64,000 bases of DNA from Chrysogorgia sp. JL179-B06 (lineage: Eukaryota > Cnidaria > Anthozoa > Scleralcyonacea > Chrysogorgiidae), in contig JAYKKM010000047.1 in NCBI GenBank assembly GCA_035772405.1, positions 62,001-126,000 on the forward strand, given 5' to 3'. The notes under the pieces are model-generated. The model was not told the DNA's origin and made no database searches. It saw nothing but the letters and a program-made list of their open reading frames with translations. Positions within the stretch are counted from its first letter, which is position 1; every line of letters starts with the position of its first letter. Below, piece after piece: positions 22,529 to 34,071 of this stretch. The translations under genes were made by a program, and so were the position numbers.

Positions 22529-22564
22529 ACGACGCGTAACTATAGACGACGCGTAACGGTACTC

Positions 22565-22919
22565 TCAGTATTTTCTCTTATAACCGGTTTGTGTGGAACA
22601 TAGAACTCTCTGCCTTTCGGTCGGTTGGGGGCATTCTCCACCACTCCCTCTCGCAGTTGTTCTTGTATGATCTCGTTGTACTTTTCTGTTGCACGTGCGA
22701 TTTAACTTCCGCAACAGCGACTGCAGGCGTTGAAGGCTTCCTTTCTTGTTACTGGGTAGTTCTGGATAATTACCTTTCCAGGGCAAACCTGTTTCGTACC
22801 AACCAGCGGCGTCTCGGCTGAGCTGCTCTTCGAATCCAGCGTGTACTGTGTTTTGATCATTCTCTGCGGTGTCTTCCAAGCCCAGTACGTCCAGTCGACA
22901 AAGCTCCTCGTAATCTAAG
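22565..22919 (-). pseudogene. BEL/Pao reverse transcriptase start
   Basis: LCRLDVLGLED, then FEEQLSRDAAGWYETGLPWK and GNYPELPSNKKGSLQRLQSL, equal to the WYET-LPWK entry region of the RT in copy B (33150-33300). It is frameshifted relative to the protease frame. Confidence 0.85.
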
Positions 22920-23639
22920 CTAGAGGTCTGAGTGAGCAGCATTTTGCTTGAATCTGTTTCTGTTCCGGGCGCAGCCAAAGACGGTCTTCTCAGCCACTGG
23001 TTCACCTGGTGACCCAACCTTCTGTCCACATTTCGTCTTTATTCTGGCATACTCACTGGCGCCCAATACCACATGTACTGGAAGTTGATCCTTCTCGTCG
23101 TCGTCGATCATCTTCACTCCATCCAGATGGGAGTACCTCTTCAGTAGGTTCTCGTATCGAGGGTTGCTAAGTTCCATGAGCTGTGGTCGGTTGACTTTTC
23201 TCAGGGGGACCTCCATGCTGAAGTTACCATCCATTGCGCTGACCTTTACTTTGAAAGTTTCCACCCTCGTTGTGGTCAATCCCAAGAGCATTTCAATTCT
23301 CTTGATCGTCGTCTCCGTCGGTTTCTTGTGTAGTAGATCCAATAGCTTTGCGGAAGCGTATGAACTTCCCGCCCCGGAGTCCAGAAGAGCTCGGGATTTC
23401 ACGCCTTCGACATCGATAATGACAACAGGATATATCACCTCTGGATCGTTGGAATGATGCGCTGTCAACAACTTTTCTGAACTTTGCTTCTTATCACAAA
23501 TGGAAGTGTGATGTCTTCGACCGCAGTTTTGACAAGTTTGCTTGCTTTTATACTCCGAAGCTCTATGTCTTGCACCAGTACAATTATAGCATAGTTTTTT
23601 CTCCATCAAAAGTTTACGTCTCTCTTCGCCAGTTGTCAC
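22920..23639 (-). pseudogene. BEL/Pao zinc knuckles and retropepsin
   Basis: Two knuckles are visible: CYNCTGARHRASEYKSKQTC (with Tyr where a ligand Cys is expected) and CQNCGRRHHTSIC. Next comes SRALLDSGAGSSYAS, the catalytic Asp loop of a DUF1758-type retropepsin, about 85 residues from the frame start. The frame is open for 239 codons. Confidence 0.85.
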
Positions 23640-23900
23640 TGTGTCGCAAGCTAAGGACTTGTGATTCTTTGCTGCACAGTAAACGCATTCACGATTCTTG
23701 AGGTCGGCTGTTGGGTTTGAAAGGCCTTTGAAGATCCATTTCGGTATTTGGGCGGAAACTCAGGTTGGCTCGGTTTCGTTTCCACCGGGTTTGTTTCTGT
23801 CCAGGCAGATCATAGGGCTGCAACCAGTTCGGTAAATGTCAACTCCTTCCATTTAGGCTCAGTCCTGACTAGATCTCCTCGTATTCCAGGTACATGTAAC

Positions 23901-24314
23901 TTATTCAAGGATTGACGATTTCACTGTTGTTTCCGTAGCGTTGCTGAAGAATGCTTTTGGCACGTTTGTAGCCATCTTCCGTAAACGGCAATCCGTCAAT
24001 GCATGTTCGTATTTGGGTTCAACAAGTTCCTTAAGATACGAAAACTTCATGACATCTGGAATCTGAGCTTCATCGATCTCAGCAGAATATTGACCCCAAA
24101 ATCGTAGCCAATCGTGAAACGACCCATTGAACCGCGTAATCATGAGTTTCGGTATTAGGCTGCAATTCTTTAAGCATTTTTTGGTAATCCAATTTCTGGT
24201 CAAACAGCTTGCGCTCAAATTCCAATTGTTGATTTCTCTCATGAAGTTCGAACGCTTGTTGTCTTTCGTAGTTTTCTCTTTCGAGCTGCTGTTTCTGTTC
24301 TCGTTCTCGTACAC
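23901..24314 (-). pseudogene. BEL/Pao Gag (DUF1759) fragment
   Basis: LMITRFNGSFHDWLRFWGQY followed by EIDEAQIPDVMKFSYLKELV is the conserved start of the BEL/Pao Gag capsid region. The Lys/Asn-rich leader fits its N-terminus. A stop follows ETTVKSSILE. Confidence 0.8.
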
Positions 24315-24640
24315 TTTTTTTTAAATCAAGGTTGATTTCATCTCAACGATTAAAAAATATGGCGCGCTTCGAGTAATCGTTCTAAACCCACTTTGACAAA
24401 TTAGAAGAAATTGCTCTTTTTTTGTCAATGGGGTCTTCTGCTTCTGGGTTTTCATGCTCAGTCTGACTGATTCTGATCACCTTCACGGATTATGGTCTGC
24501 CCTGGCTAAACGCCGCAACTTTACAGTATATTTTTGCAACGCTTTTGTTTGCTTTACAAACGGAACGCCACAACGAATACAACAATATTTTGTCTTATAA
24601 GCACGTATACATAAGAAGTCGTGAGATAGAAAGGTCGGTG

Positions 24641-24805
24641 TACGGCCAAATACCCAATAACGATAACGGAATACGTATATACTGTATGATCTAACGTTTG
24701 GAGCGAAGGACCGAGGCTATGAAGGCCCTTCTCTGACGAAGGGTTTTCGCTGGAAACGTTAGACCATACGTATTCCGTTATTTGGCAGTCCACTGACCTT
24801 TCTTG
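24641..24805. repeat. Imperfect palindrome with CGAAGGGTTTTCGC motif
   Basis: ACGGAATACGTAT and TCTAACGTTT on the left mirror AAACGTTAGA and ATACGTATTCCGT on the right. The centre reads CTGACGAAGGGTTTTCGCTG then GAAAC, resembling a degenerate hammerhead core (CUGANGA...GAAA), but stem II is poorly paired. Confidence 0.5.
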
Positions 24806-24965
24806 ATACATTATCTCTTGATACATTCATCTACACTGTCTCCGCAGCACACTACTTTATTAATCCACATTGAAAATGAAGTTCGTGGATCCCACGAAGC
24901 ACGCCACGCAGCATAAAATGTGGTTTTATATATTAAAAATGAATTATACTAATTTATGCATTTTA

Positions 24966-25160
24966 TGCGACGCGTTAAATGCGACGAAACTTCGACATCT
25001 AAATCAACGTCGCATTTCCGTCGAGTTATGCCACAGAGCTCGTCGCATAATTCGACAGCGTCGCATTAAATGCGACGCGTCGAATAAAATCAGTTTGGAC
25101 GTCGCATTTCCGTCGAATAAAATAGGTCGCATTAAATGCGACGGAACTTCGACGTCTAAA
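24966..25160. repeat. Cluster of GTCGCATT/AATGCGAC inverted motifs
   Basis: At least seven copies of AATGCGAC or its reverse complement, with TTCGAC and CCGTCGA elements, arranged as nested inverted repeats (for example GTCGCATTAAATGCGAC near 25070 and 25128). Confidence 0.7.
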
Positions 25161-25164
25161 CCAG

Positions 25165-26570
25165 GCCTCGCTGAATATGCCTGTTGATTTAGTTGACCTA
25201 CCGAGGTGCCACGTGTCGCGAATTTGCCTCCCCAAGTATCCACGACAAGTCACAGTTTTGTTTTGAAGCTTTTATTTTACCTATAATCACACACGTCTCG
25301 GTTCTCGCTCTTTCACACACAAGCTCTGTCTCCCATTTCCCTCTTGGTAACACTAAACTCACTGACAGTTTTATTCTCACCTCTATAATAACCTTATAAT
25401 TTAATTAACATGAACAGTCCACTTAATTGGTGTTATAATCCCAAACAATTACAAACAAAGATTAAATAATATATACATGGTATCCACTTGGCTAGCTGTT
25501 CTTCAAGTTTCGGCCAGTGGCAATTCGATCCACGATCAGCGCATTTTGTCCTTGGTATAAATTCCGAATTTTCTCTTCGGTTTCCGCCATATTCTAGAAC
25601 GAGCTTTTCGTTAACGCCAAACTTACGTCCAGCAGCAGAGTTATTTGAGTTTTTGGCAAAGTCTATAACCTTTAATTTGAAACTTGTTTCGTACTTTCTT
25701 CGTTTTAACAGTTGATGTCGATGTTGTATTTACTATTTACGCTTTACATATTTCCTTACCTATTTCCTAGTTTACTATTCTATGACATCGGGTTTTTGAC
25801 ATCAATTTTTGGTCCTAGGAAATCGACTTATTCACCGTGATATACGGTATTAATAATAATAATGGCTAATGCCTAATGCAGATATCATATTTTCATGGTT
25901 ATTAATACGAAAGCAATGTACGTGCAACAAAGCATGGCATAAAACCTATATATTCAGGATGACATGCCTAGCTATATAGCCTGCTTGTTGACAATGATCT
26001 AGCTGAAACAGTACTTGTTCAATCCCTAAGTATATTAATAATCCTATATATTAAGCTGTATTTTACATTGCAAACAGACACAATAAGTTATGGCCCACTA
26101 TAGGCCAGTTACTGTAGGCCTAATATTTTCCATAATTTATGGAGTAAACACATATTGTTTATGGAATACAGACCAGTATACAATACAGTACATGGGCGAT
26201 CGTCAAGCTCGGCATATCCTCAGAAAAATTATTCCCTTCTTATTTCCGGTGACTGACTGACCATTTGAGCCTCGAAGCAGGATAATTGTTTCAGAAGTTT
26301 ACTACAATTTATATAAATACAAACAACAGTTAAACTGTAGTTAAGAGACAACTAGCTGAACAATTTTAACCGGAAACATCTGACAAATTTGGCGAAAAAG
26401 AGACTATAATGCATGCAGTATGCTATCCTGCCAGTCGGCGTCTTGTTTCCTATCACTCTACTACAAACACGGCCATAATTATACAACTAATAACATCTTA
26501 TAATTTCTGTTCAAGTCTTGTATATATTTGCGTTGTGTCATACTGCATTTGTCCATCAGTTTATCTGTTT
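25165..26570. other. No gene recognised
   Basis: AT-rich sequence with short frames only; no repeat structure or RNA gene evident by eye. Confidence 0.4.
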
Positions 26571-26762
26571 AGGTTTTGTGTTTGGGTTGTCTGTTAAGTT
26601 GTCTATATCAGAATTTAACAAGTTAACTTTCTTCTTTAAACTTAAGTTGTTTGTCTATGAGTGAAGACAAAAAATCCTGATTTCTATAACTTCAATAATA
26701 TTACTTAGACGCGTCCTGCAAAGTTCGTGCATTCATCGTATTTTCTGCAACTTAAGTTGTTT

Positions 26763-27272
26763 CAGGCTTGGACTGGACCCAATTTAGGGGCCTTGCCATT
26801 TCAGCCGGGAAGGGCGTCTGCATGTGAACAGGTAATATTTTCAATTTGAGAACCGGACCAGAACAACAAATAAGAAAAGAAAGAAAAATTTATTTCGGAA
26901 CATTTTCAACATTTAGAACATAACATTTTTAACATTTCAGAACATAAGAAGCTGCTCCGTTTCCGAGGACTTTGACGCATGTTTTTGATACACTGCCTCG
27001 TTATCAATAGCCTTTAGTAAATGAACTTCTACAGAACAAATCATTACTGCTTCCAAATGGTGTTGACTAAGCAGAGATCTCAGTCGATTCTTGATGAAGC
27101 GCAACTTTGAGAATGTTCTCTCGCAGGACTTAACTGTGCATGGGAGGTGAGCGCAGTTCTTGGACATTGGGTGTGTGACATTATGGGTCCCAGGGGCCCA
27201 TTAATTTGATGTCCACGAAAGGGGCCCATGTATGTGCCATGACACAATGGCACATAGGCCAGTCCAAGCCTG
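26763..27272 (-). mobile_element. hAT transposon remnant with dimerisation domain
   Basis: The termini CAGGCTTGGACTGG and CCAGTCCAAGCCTG are inverted, and the 8-bp flanks AGTTGTTT (26755-26762 and 27273-27280) are identical. The minus-strand frame 27167-26937 reads KSCERTFSKLRFIKNRLRSL and then SQHHLEAVMICSVE, the C-terminal hAT dimerisation (hATC) signature. The N-terminal transposase region is deleted. It is inserted in the ATTACGTAGACG repeat family. Confidence 0.9.
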
Positions 27273-27280
27273 AGTTGTTT

Positions 27281-28114
27281 GTCTCTGAGTGGAAGTAAAA
27301 ATCTTGATTTCTATAACTTCAATAATATTACGTAGACATCCATGCAGCAAAGTTTGTGCCGTCTTAATTTATGTTTAAGTTAATTTGTGTTTGCGTTGTC
27401 TGCTGTCTTTCAGTTTAACAAGTCGACTTCTTCGTTAAACTTAAAGTGGTACTATACGATCAAATTTTTACCTATCGATATTTTTACGTATTTATAAAGC
27501 AGAGCTTCTAAATATTACTCGGTCGAAACCGTTTTGCGATTCGACGATGGCAAGTATATTATTTTTCTGACTCCGAATCTAGAGTTGTTATGTCCGCCAT
27601 TGAATACTTCATTGGTCCTGACCATCGTAAGGAAGTCGGACGTCAGATTCTCAACGCGAAGACTCCACATGGCTAATTCTTCAAGTAAATCCATAGTAAA
27701 TTCAAGTAAATTCAAATTCTTCGTCTGAAAGGCTGGAAATTTCATCTACTTCTCGAAGAAAACAAGAAACAAGTAACCTCGATTGAAATTCAGGCGTAGC
27801 ATTGAGAATCTGACGTCACAAACAATATTACCTTTTGAAATTGCGGGCTCGCTTGGAACACGTTCTTAGTAATGCCAATGGTGGCCTAAATAGTAGTGAT
27901 CTCAGAGCTCAAAATACTTACTTCAAAATACGATTTTTTAGTTTTTTTTACATCGTTGATCACTTTCGACCCTGAAATATCTTAACGCTGACCTTATCAT
28001 TTGGCCCGGACGCAAACACGGACGCGGACGTGGACGCCGAGGGTATAGCAATAACTCTTCTGCACAACGTGCTCGCCTGAGCTAAGTACATAAACTCGCC
28101 TGAGCTAAGTACAT
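27281..28114. other. Repeat-family remainder, no gene recognised
   Basis: 27281-27450 continues the repeat interrupted by the hAT insertion. The rest has small overlapping frames (27515-27745) with no motif. Confidence 0.4.
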
Positions 28115-28380
28115 AAACCATTTTCACGAAGGGTATGCACGTTCTCGTAATATCATAGACACGTATGTTATGTACTGTATTTAGACTTGGTAATTCCAAA
28201 ACTGTTTTCAGAATTGAAATCGAGTAAATATTGGCCGAGATAACGTTCAAAGCGACGAACCGGCTTTTTAGGATTTGTTATCGACAGAGCGGTCTAGGCA
28301 CTGGGAAAAAAATCTAGGGGTCGGGTGGGGGTAGTGGTAGAAAAGGCGAGCGAGGGGATTATTGCGGATTCGTATTTCTA
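28115..28380 (-). repeat. Dispersed repeat, copy 2 (inverted)
   Basis: CACGAAGGGTATGCACGTTC ... ATTCCAAAACTGTTTTCAGA ... AAGGCGAGCGAGGGGATTAT ... GCGGATTCGTATTTCTAG. This is the reverse complement order of the copies at 17262 and 48434. Confidence 0.7.
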
Positions 28381-28424
28381 GTATGGCGTGTAAATCACAA
28401 TTTGTGCAGAAAAAAATGGGTGGG

Positions 28425-28635
28425 TGTTGGAATTTGTGCATGTGTATGTTTTAATAACTGATAAAATCTCGTGACAAGTAGGTAGTGTTGAGTGACATGT
28501 GAGTGTAACAATAACTAAGGTGTGAGAAAAAAGGGCATAAGATAGAACTGTACGTGAGACCGTGAGAGATCGACGTTGATCTAACATTAAAGACTTTGAA
28601 CGAGAATTTAGTTGAAGAATCTCTTATTTTCAACA
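28425..28635 (+). repeat. 5' LTR of BEL/Pao copy B
   Basis: Starts TGTTGGAATTTGTGCATGTG and ends CTTATTTTCAACA (TG...CA). Matches 36248-36458. Confidence 0.95.
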
Positions 28636-28695
28636 TGTAGCACCTCCGACGGGATCGGATAAGCCGATTCTGAGGAACTTAACCAAACATCAAAC

Positions 28696-29164
28696 ATGGG
28701 AGACAAAGATATTAGCGAGCAACTTAAAACCGAACTGCAGCACTTGGCGCTAACTAGCCCACAAGACAAAGACCATTGTCGAGAAAGGTAACATCGAAAA
28801 GATAACGCGACATAAAGAGACACTTGCGCGGATAGCTGGTGCGGTGGATGAGCTAAAATGTCAAGTCGAAAAGACAAAACTCGAGGAAGGCGTGAGTATC
28901 GAAGACGTAGCGAAATGGGGCGAGGAGATCGAAAAAAGCGTAGACCGACAACAACGTAACACTTCTGATACGCTGTCTGGAAGAAGTGGCGACGAGAGTG
29001 GAGAACGAGAAACTAGAAAAGGAGCATATACTAGTTGAACGCAAACGTGACGAAGAGCTTAAGTTCGAACAGAAAAAGGCAGAGATGAAATCGGCAGCCA
29101 AACCGGAAAAGTCAGAAAAGAAAAACCTCGTCAGATTACCCAAACTGACTATTACGAAATACCA
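28696..29164 (+). pseudogene. BEL/Pao copy B Gag, N-terminal part
   Basis: An ATG at 28696 opens MGDKDISEQLKTELQHLALT. After a frameshift near 28760 a charged helical region follows (DELKCQVEKTKLEEGVSIED, then VENEKLEKEHILVERKRDEE in another frame). It ends with LVRLPKLTITKYQG, the start of the DUF1759 capsid region, where the MITE is inserted. Confidence 0.75.
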
Positions 29165-29946
29165 AGGGGCGTAGGAAGCAGGGGAGCAGGGCGGGCCGCC
29201 ACCCCCAATATTATAAAGGGGGGGGGGGCGGAATAGCTTTCGGCCCCCCCCCCAATAATAATTGAATTTGAAAGAAAAATTGCAGCAAAAAAATTGAATT
29301 CGAAAGTAGAAGTTCGAAAACAACATCTTCCTATTAATGTTCTGTTAAACTGTCATAGAAGTAATTAAAAATAATAATCACAATATCTTTGCATGTTAAC
29401 CTGAGTGTTTTACTAAACTAAAGTACTAATATTTCTCTAGTTATGGCAGCCCTACTCTAGTAGGCTTTCTTTTTTAACTAAGCAGAAGGGAAGAAATCGC
29501 GGAATGATTGAGGCTAAAAGGTAGCCGCGGTTGAAAAAAAACGTCCTTAATGTCCATGTCGGACTCACTGATCATTGCAATAATATATATTGTCAGTGGT
29601 TCCCAGGGGCGGCGTGATTGGGGCCACTGCTCACAGCGGGAGAGCAGGGTGTGTCATTGTTTGGGGCCTACTTGTGGCCCACCACAGTCCAAAATATGAA
29701 ATTTTATAAACTTCTGAGCTGAAAAATCACCGCTCAGAATGCTGGAAATGCCATTTGCGGGAATCTAGATTTCAAAATTTTTCGGGGAGCATACCCCGGG
29801 AGCCTCCTAGAAAGCCTCACGCCTACGGTGCTCGGATTAATAGTTATCATGACCACCCATTTGGGACTAGCTTCGCCACTGACAGGTACAACGAAAATTT
29901 TCTTTGGTCGGGCCCCCCCAAGTTTAGAAAGCTTCCTACGCCCCTG
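29165..29946. mobile_element. TIR element inserted in Gag
   Basis: The ends are AGGGGCGTAGGAAGC and its inverted copy GCTTCCTACGCCCCT. The flanks CGAAATACCA (29155-29164) and CGAAATACAA (29947-29956) are a 10-base near-duplication. G- and C-runs lie near 29217-29252. Non-coding. The host Gag resumes after the insertion. Confidence 0.8.
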
Positions 29947-30775
29947 CGAAATACAACGGAACATTCGAGAAATGGCTTTCATTCTGGAACACTTTCAAAG
30001 CAGAAGTTGACGCGCAAGAGATACCCGCAGTTTCGAAATTTGCTTTTCTGAAAGAATTTTTGGAGCCGAAAGTTCGCGAGGAAATCGACGGTTTGCCATT
30101 TTCGTCCGAAGGCTACGTACGAGCGAGCTAAAAACATTTTGAAAGCTAATTATGGAAACATTAATGAGATCGTGCTTATGTTGACAACATCAGAAACCTA
30201 CCTGTCATCGACGGAAAACAGCCAGCTAAAGTACATCAATTTTTCCACACGCTAACGTACAATGTACAATCTTTGGAAACTTTGGGCAAGCTATCGGGTT
30301 GTTTGTCTATGATTCGGTCTACCTTAGATAAACTGACAGATATTAAGCCTGAATTGGTGAGTGGACAAAAGGATTGGCAGAGTTGGGACTTCGCCCATTT
30401 ACTGCAAGCGCTGACAGATTGGAAACAGATACATCCAATAACTGAAGAACGAAGGAAACCCCCTGGAAACCAGAAGCTCCCCCGTGACAGAAGCTTTCAA
30501 GCTCAATCATCGCCGCCGAAAACATGTGTTTATTGCGATAATCCGACCCACAAGTCATCCGAGTGCTCGCAAGTCTCGTCCCCCGCAGTGCGCAGACGGA
30601 AATTGCAAATAAAGAATCGCTGTTTTAACTGTACAGAAGAAAAACACCGAGCAGTTCAATGTCGTAGTACAACCAACTGTCGGCACTGCAAACAAATACA
30701 TCACTAAGAAACCAGAAAAAGAATCGAAGCCAAAAGAAGGAGGATCAGCGATGACAGCTGCTGAACAGAGCGATA
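29947..30775 (+). pseudogene. BEL/Pao copy B Gag C-terminus with zinc knuckles
   Basis: Out-of-frame pieces of the capsid region (including FSERIFGAESSRGN near 30045-30085) lead to an open stretch from 30273: METLGKLSGCLSMIRSTLDK. Knuckle-like motifs follow: CVYCDNPTHKSSEC, CFNCTEEKHRAVQC and CRHCKQIHH. A stop interrupts after HH. Confidence 0.8.
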
Positions 30776-30783
30776 AGGTATGT

Positions 30784-32602
30784 ACGGTGGCCCACAAGGG
30801 TCACATCTTCTCCGTACAAACACGTAGCTTCTCCGTAGAAATCGAGCTTCTCCGTGGGAATACGCACATGTTCCGCGGAAACGGACGCTTTCTCCGAGAA
30901 ACAGATGCCTTACCCGTAGAAATAGACGCCTTCTCCGGGAAAACAGACACCTTCTCCGGGGAAATAGATACCTTCTCCGTAGAAACAGACGCCTTCTCCG
31001 TAGAAACAGACGCCTTCTCTGTAGAAACAGATGCCTTCACCGTGGAAATAGACACCTTCTCCGTAGAAACAGACGCCTTCTTCGTAAAAATTTAAAAAAC
31101 TCCCCCCGGAATCATCCCCCTGAATTTTTTCATTCTCGTGATCCGGGGGGTAAATAAAGGTTACGATTTTGTCTCCGCTTGTTCATTGTCTCCTTTTGCC
31201 ATCTGCAGCTCTGCTTGCAAGAATTTGAAGAATTCGAGTGGAATGTCAAAGCTGTAGGATTGATGATGTTTTAATTAGTTAGTGTTGGTCTAATCATATC
31301 TAATTCATCAGAAATTGCGGAACGTATTTCTAGTTTCAATATGGCTACAGAGAATTACCATATATTGTGGCAACTGTCAAAGTGCGCCTCTGGACAACTG
31401 TAACTTTTCAGTTAATAGATAATAGATATACCAGGCGGAAAAGGTAATTTAAAGATAAATATTAGAGCCCAGCAAATGACTTTGAGACAAGACAATAAAA
31501 GAGATTTAACTACTAACGTTTCGTTGCTTGCAGCGCAACATCATTATATATATTATAACATCATTATATATATTATATAACACGTATCTCAGAGCATATG
31601 GGGGTTTCGCCTTTGACTGGAAAGAAGCGCTCTGTGTCAGCCATGTCAGCTGTTCTCGTTCATAACCACAAGTCCAAACATCCTGTCTCTTCTTCTGCTT
31701 TTAAAATACTCGCCTCATCAACTTCAAAATTTGAACTCTTACTAAAGGAAGCTCTTTTCATTTCTAAGCTTAACCCCATTCTTAACGCTAATATTAGCTC
31801 AGTACCACTTTCCTTATTCTAATTATTGACTAATCCTTGTAGACCGTTTGTAATCTAATACTAGAATCTATGTGTATATATGTAGCGAAGTTAACAATTA
31901 AATCTGTTTTACTATGTCTTGTCAGTTGTCTCAAAGTCATTTGCTGGGCTCTAATATTTACCTTTAAACTGTAACTTTTGTCATAATTGCGGGATTAACA
32001 TTACTGGTAAGCATCTTTGTCATCTTGTGGATATGGTTAATTTGTCTGTAAAAATATTTTCTAAAGAATATTTCAGTGGCATTGTTTCAAATTTATTCCT
32101 TCTGAAGATGAGTCTGGTGAACAGCTCTTCGTCGTCGAAGTGCCTGACAATATTTCGATAATGTGCCGGATAGAGCTTTTATCTCCTTTAGTCCTTTTAC
32201 ATGTCAACAATCAGACTATATTGATCTTTAATACGGTGAAATACATGCCAATGTTATAAACTTTATTTTCTCTCCACCCCCGGATCACGAGAATGAAAAC
32301 ATTCAGGGGGTGATTCCGGGGGGAGTTTTTTAAATTTTTACGAAGAAGGCGTCTGTTTCTACGGAGAAGGTGTCTATTTCCACGGAGAAGGCGTCTGTTT
32401 CTACGGAGAAGGCGTCTGTTTCTACGGAGAAGGTATCTATTTCCCCGGAGAAGGTATCTATTTCCCCGGAGAAGGCGTCTATTTCTACGGGTAAGGCATC
32501 TGTTTCTGCGGAGAAAGCGTCTGTTTCCGCCGAACATGTGCGTATTCCCACGGAGAAGCTACGTGTTTGTACGGAGAAGAGGTGACCCTTGTGGGCCACC
32601 GT
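30784..32602. mobile_element. Foldback-type TIR element with minisatellite arms
   Basis: The terminus ACGGTGGCCCACAAGGGTCA is present inverted at the other end. The arms (about 30784-31160 and 32265-32602) are long inverted repeats composed mainly of about fifteen degenerate units containing TTCTCCGTAGAAACAGAC, plus a C/G block (ACTCCCCCCGGAATCA). The perfect 8-bp target duplication AGGTATGT is at 30776-30783 and 32603-32610. The arms keep one frame open (FSVETDA repeats), which is a repeat artefact. The interior carries a Penelope-like fragment. The insertion splits the protease region of BEL/Pao copy B. Confidence 0.92.
31449..31975 (+). pseudogene. Penelope-like element 3' fragment (GIY-YIG C-terminus)
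   Basis: The frame 31598-31822 ends FELLLKEALFISKLNPILNA and then SSVPLSLF, the recurrent C-terminus of GIY-YIG endonuclease domains in Penelope-like elements (recalled, not searched). It is flanked by inverted sequences: AGAGCCCAGCAAATGACTTT at 31466 and its complement near 31940. On the minus strand near 31508-31545, GTTGCGCTGCAAGCAAC then GAAACG resembles the stem II/GAAA half of a hammerhead with a damaged CUGAUGA. Confidence 0.6.
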
Positions 32603-33060
32603 AGGTATGTCATCCAATTGTGGTTGTCAAGGTCAATGGTATTACTTGTCGCGCGTTATTGGATACAGGGGCAACTGTGTCATATGCCTCGGGGTATATT
32701 CTGGAGACTTAAACTCGCACCAAAACACGCAGTCACGCGACGTATACAAACTATCGTGGGAATTGTGACAAAGAAAATCGAAGTCTACGATTTGACGATT
32801 AGTGACACTAAAGGGGACTGTTATCCCTGTGCATGCAACACGAGTTGATCGCGGAGAACTTTTGTCGATCGAAAACCCAAGCTATGAAAAGTTGATTCGT
32901 AAATACCCCCATTTGAGTGGCGTGGAAATGGAAGACACCGACGCGAAGAGCGTTCTTCCGGCGCACATAATTCTCGGCGCAAGCATGCGAAAATTAAGAC
33001 ACACAAGCCCCAGCGAACCGGAAAGATGGATGAACCTGTGGCCGAGTACACCAAGTTAGG
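32603..33060 (+). pseudogene. BEL/Pao copy B protease region
   Basis: VVVKVNGITCRALLDTGATV holds the retropepsin Asp motif (LLDTGA). The frame is broken at an early stop near 32711, and the rest continues as TRRIQTIVGIVTKKIEVYDL and then ENPSYEKLIRKYPHLSGVEM in other frames. Confidence 0.85.
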
Positions 33061-33067
33061 CTGATCC

Positions 33068-33854
33068 TTGATGTCTTCGGGTGCAGAAGCAGATAGCATG
33101 TTTTTAGCGCAGACCGCCACGACCGACTATAGAAAGGTTGTGCGGATTGGATGTCCTTGGTCTGGTGCACGACGAATTTCGGGAGCAACTCCAGCGCAGT
33201 CTGGAGGGGTGGTACGAAACTGCACTACCTTGGAAGGGAGACCATCCTCCTTTCCCAAACAACAAAGCTGGGAGTTTACGACGATTGGAGACCTTGGCAA
33301 AACGTCTGGACAAAACGGGGCGTCTGGATCAATACGATGCGATCGTCCAGGAGCAGTTAGAGCAGGGCGTGGTCGAGGTTGCAGAGATGCCAGCTACCGG
33401 AAGAGAGTTTTATATACCACACAAAGCTGTAGTCAGGGAGAACTCACAAACAACAAAGATGCGAATTATCTACGATGCCTCCAATAAAGCCAGCGAAGAT
33501 TCGCCCTCACTCAACGATAGCATCGAGACGGGACCGCCACTGCAAAACAAACTGTGGAAAGTTCTTGTGCGAGGAAGATTTTATCCCGTAGCACTCGTCA
33601 GTGACATCCGCAAAGCGTTCCTCCAAGTGCGGATCCGGGCTCAAGATCGAGACGCGCTCCGGTTTCACTGGCTGCACAACAAAGATCCGAAGCAAGTACG
33701 TACCCTGAGATTTATTCGAGCGTTGTTTGGTTTGGCACCTTCGTCTTTCCTGCTCGGTGGTGTTATCCAACAACATTTAGATGCCTGCAGAGCTGAACAT
33801 CCTGATGGCGTGAAAGACATCGAGCGTGGGCTGTACGTCGATGATTCATGGTGA
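33068..33854 (+). pseudogene. BEL/Pao copy B reverse transcriptase
   Basis: The frame 33138-33854 (238 codons) contains WYETALPWKG, the motif MRIIYDASNKAS, PVALVSDIRKAFLQVRI (first catalytic Asp), ALFGLAPSSFLLGG and GLYVDDSW (YVDD catalytic box). A TGA directly follows YVDDSW. Confidence 0.92.
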
Positions 33855-34071
33855 GTGGGGGAGAAACAGTCGATCAAGAACGCCAGAAGAAACTCACCTT
33901 CAACGAGATATTCCGTCAAGCCACCTTCACCCTGCACAAGTGGAATTCCAACGGAGAGTTAGAACTTGACGAAACTTAGTTAGAACTTGACGGAAGACAG
34001 CCAAGCAGCGGTTGGGTGGTAAGGATGGGGAGTTAAAGTTGGGTTAAAGTGGAACAAGCGAACAGACGAGA

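Larger units (their letters stand above)
21009..24330 (-). mobile_element. BEL/Pao retrotransposon copy A, rearranged
   Basis: Minus-strand order: Gag (24314-23901), zinc knuckles plus protease (23639-22920), start of RT (about 22920-22565), [segment inverted to plus strand, about 21940-22528], RNase H (21942-21727), integrase N-terminal part (21398-21009). The 3' part is replaced by the microsatellite. No LTRs were recognised. The component pieces are listed separately. Confidence 0.85.

Noticed and set aside
24729..24765. Hammerhead ribozyme at CTGACGAAGGG...GAAAC
   Set aside because: Core CUGANGA and GAAA are present but stem II does not pair properly and no stem I/cleavage triplet is convincing; left as a degenerate similarity.
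27515..27745. Overlapping frames at 27515-27745 on both strands
   Set aside because: Short, mutually overlapping and without motifs; likely chance.
30801..32617. FSVETDA/VSTEKAS repeat proteins on both strands
   Set aside because: They come from the inverted minisatellite arms of the 30784-32602 element.
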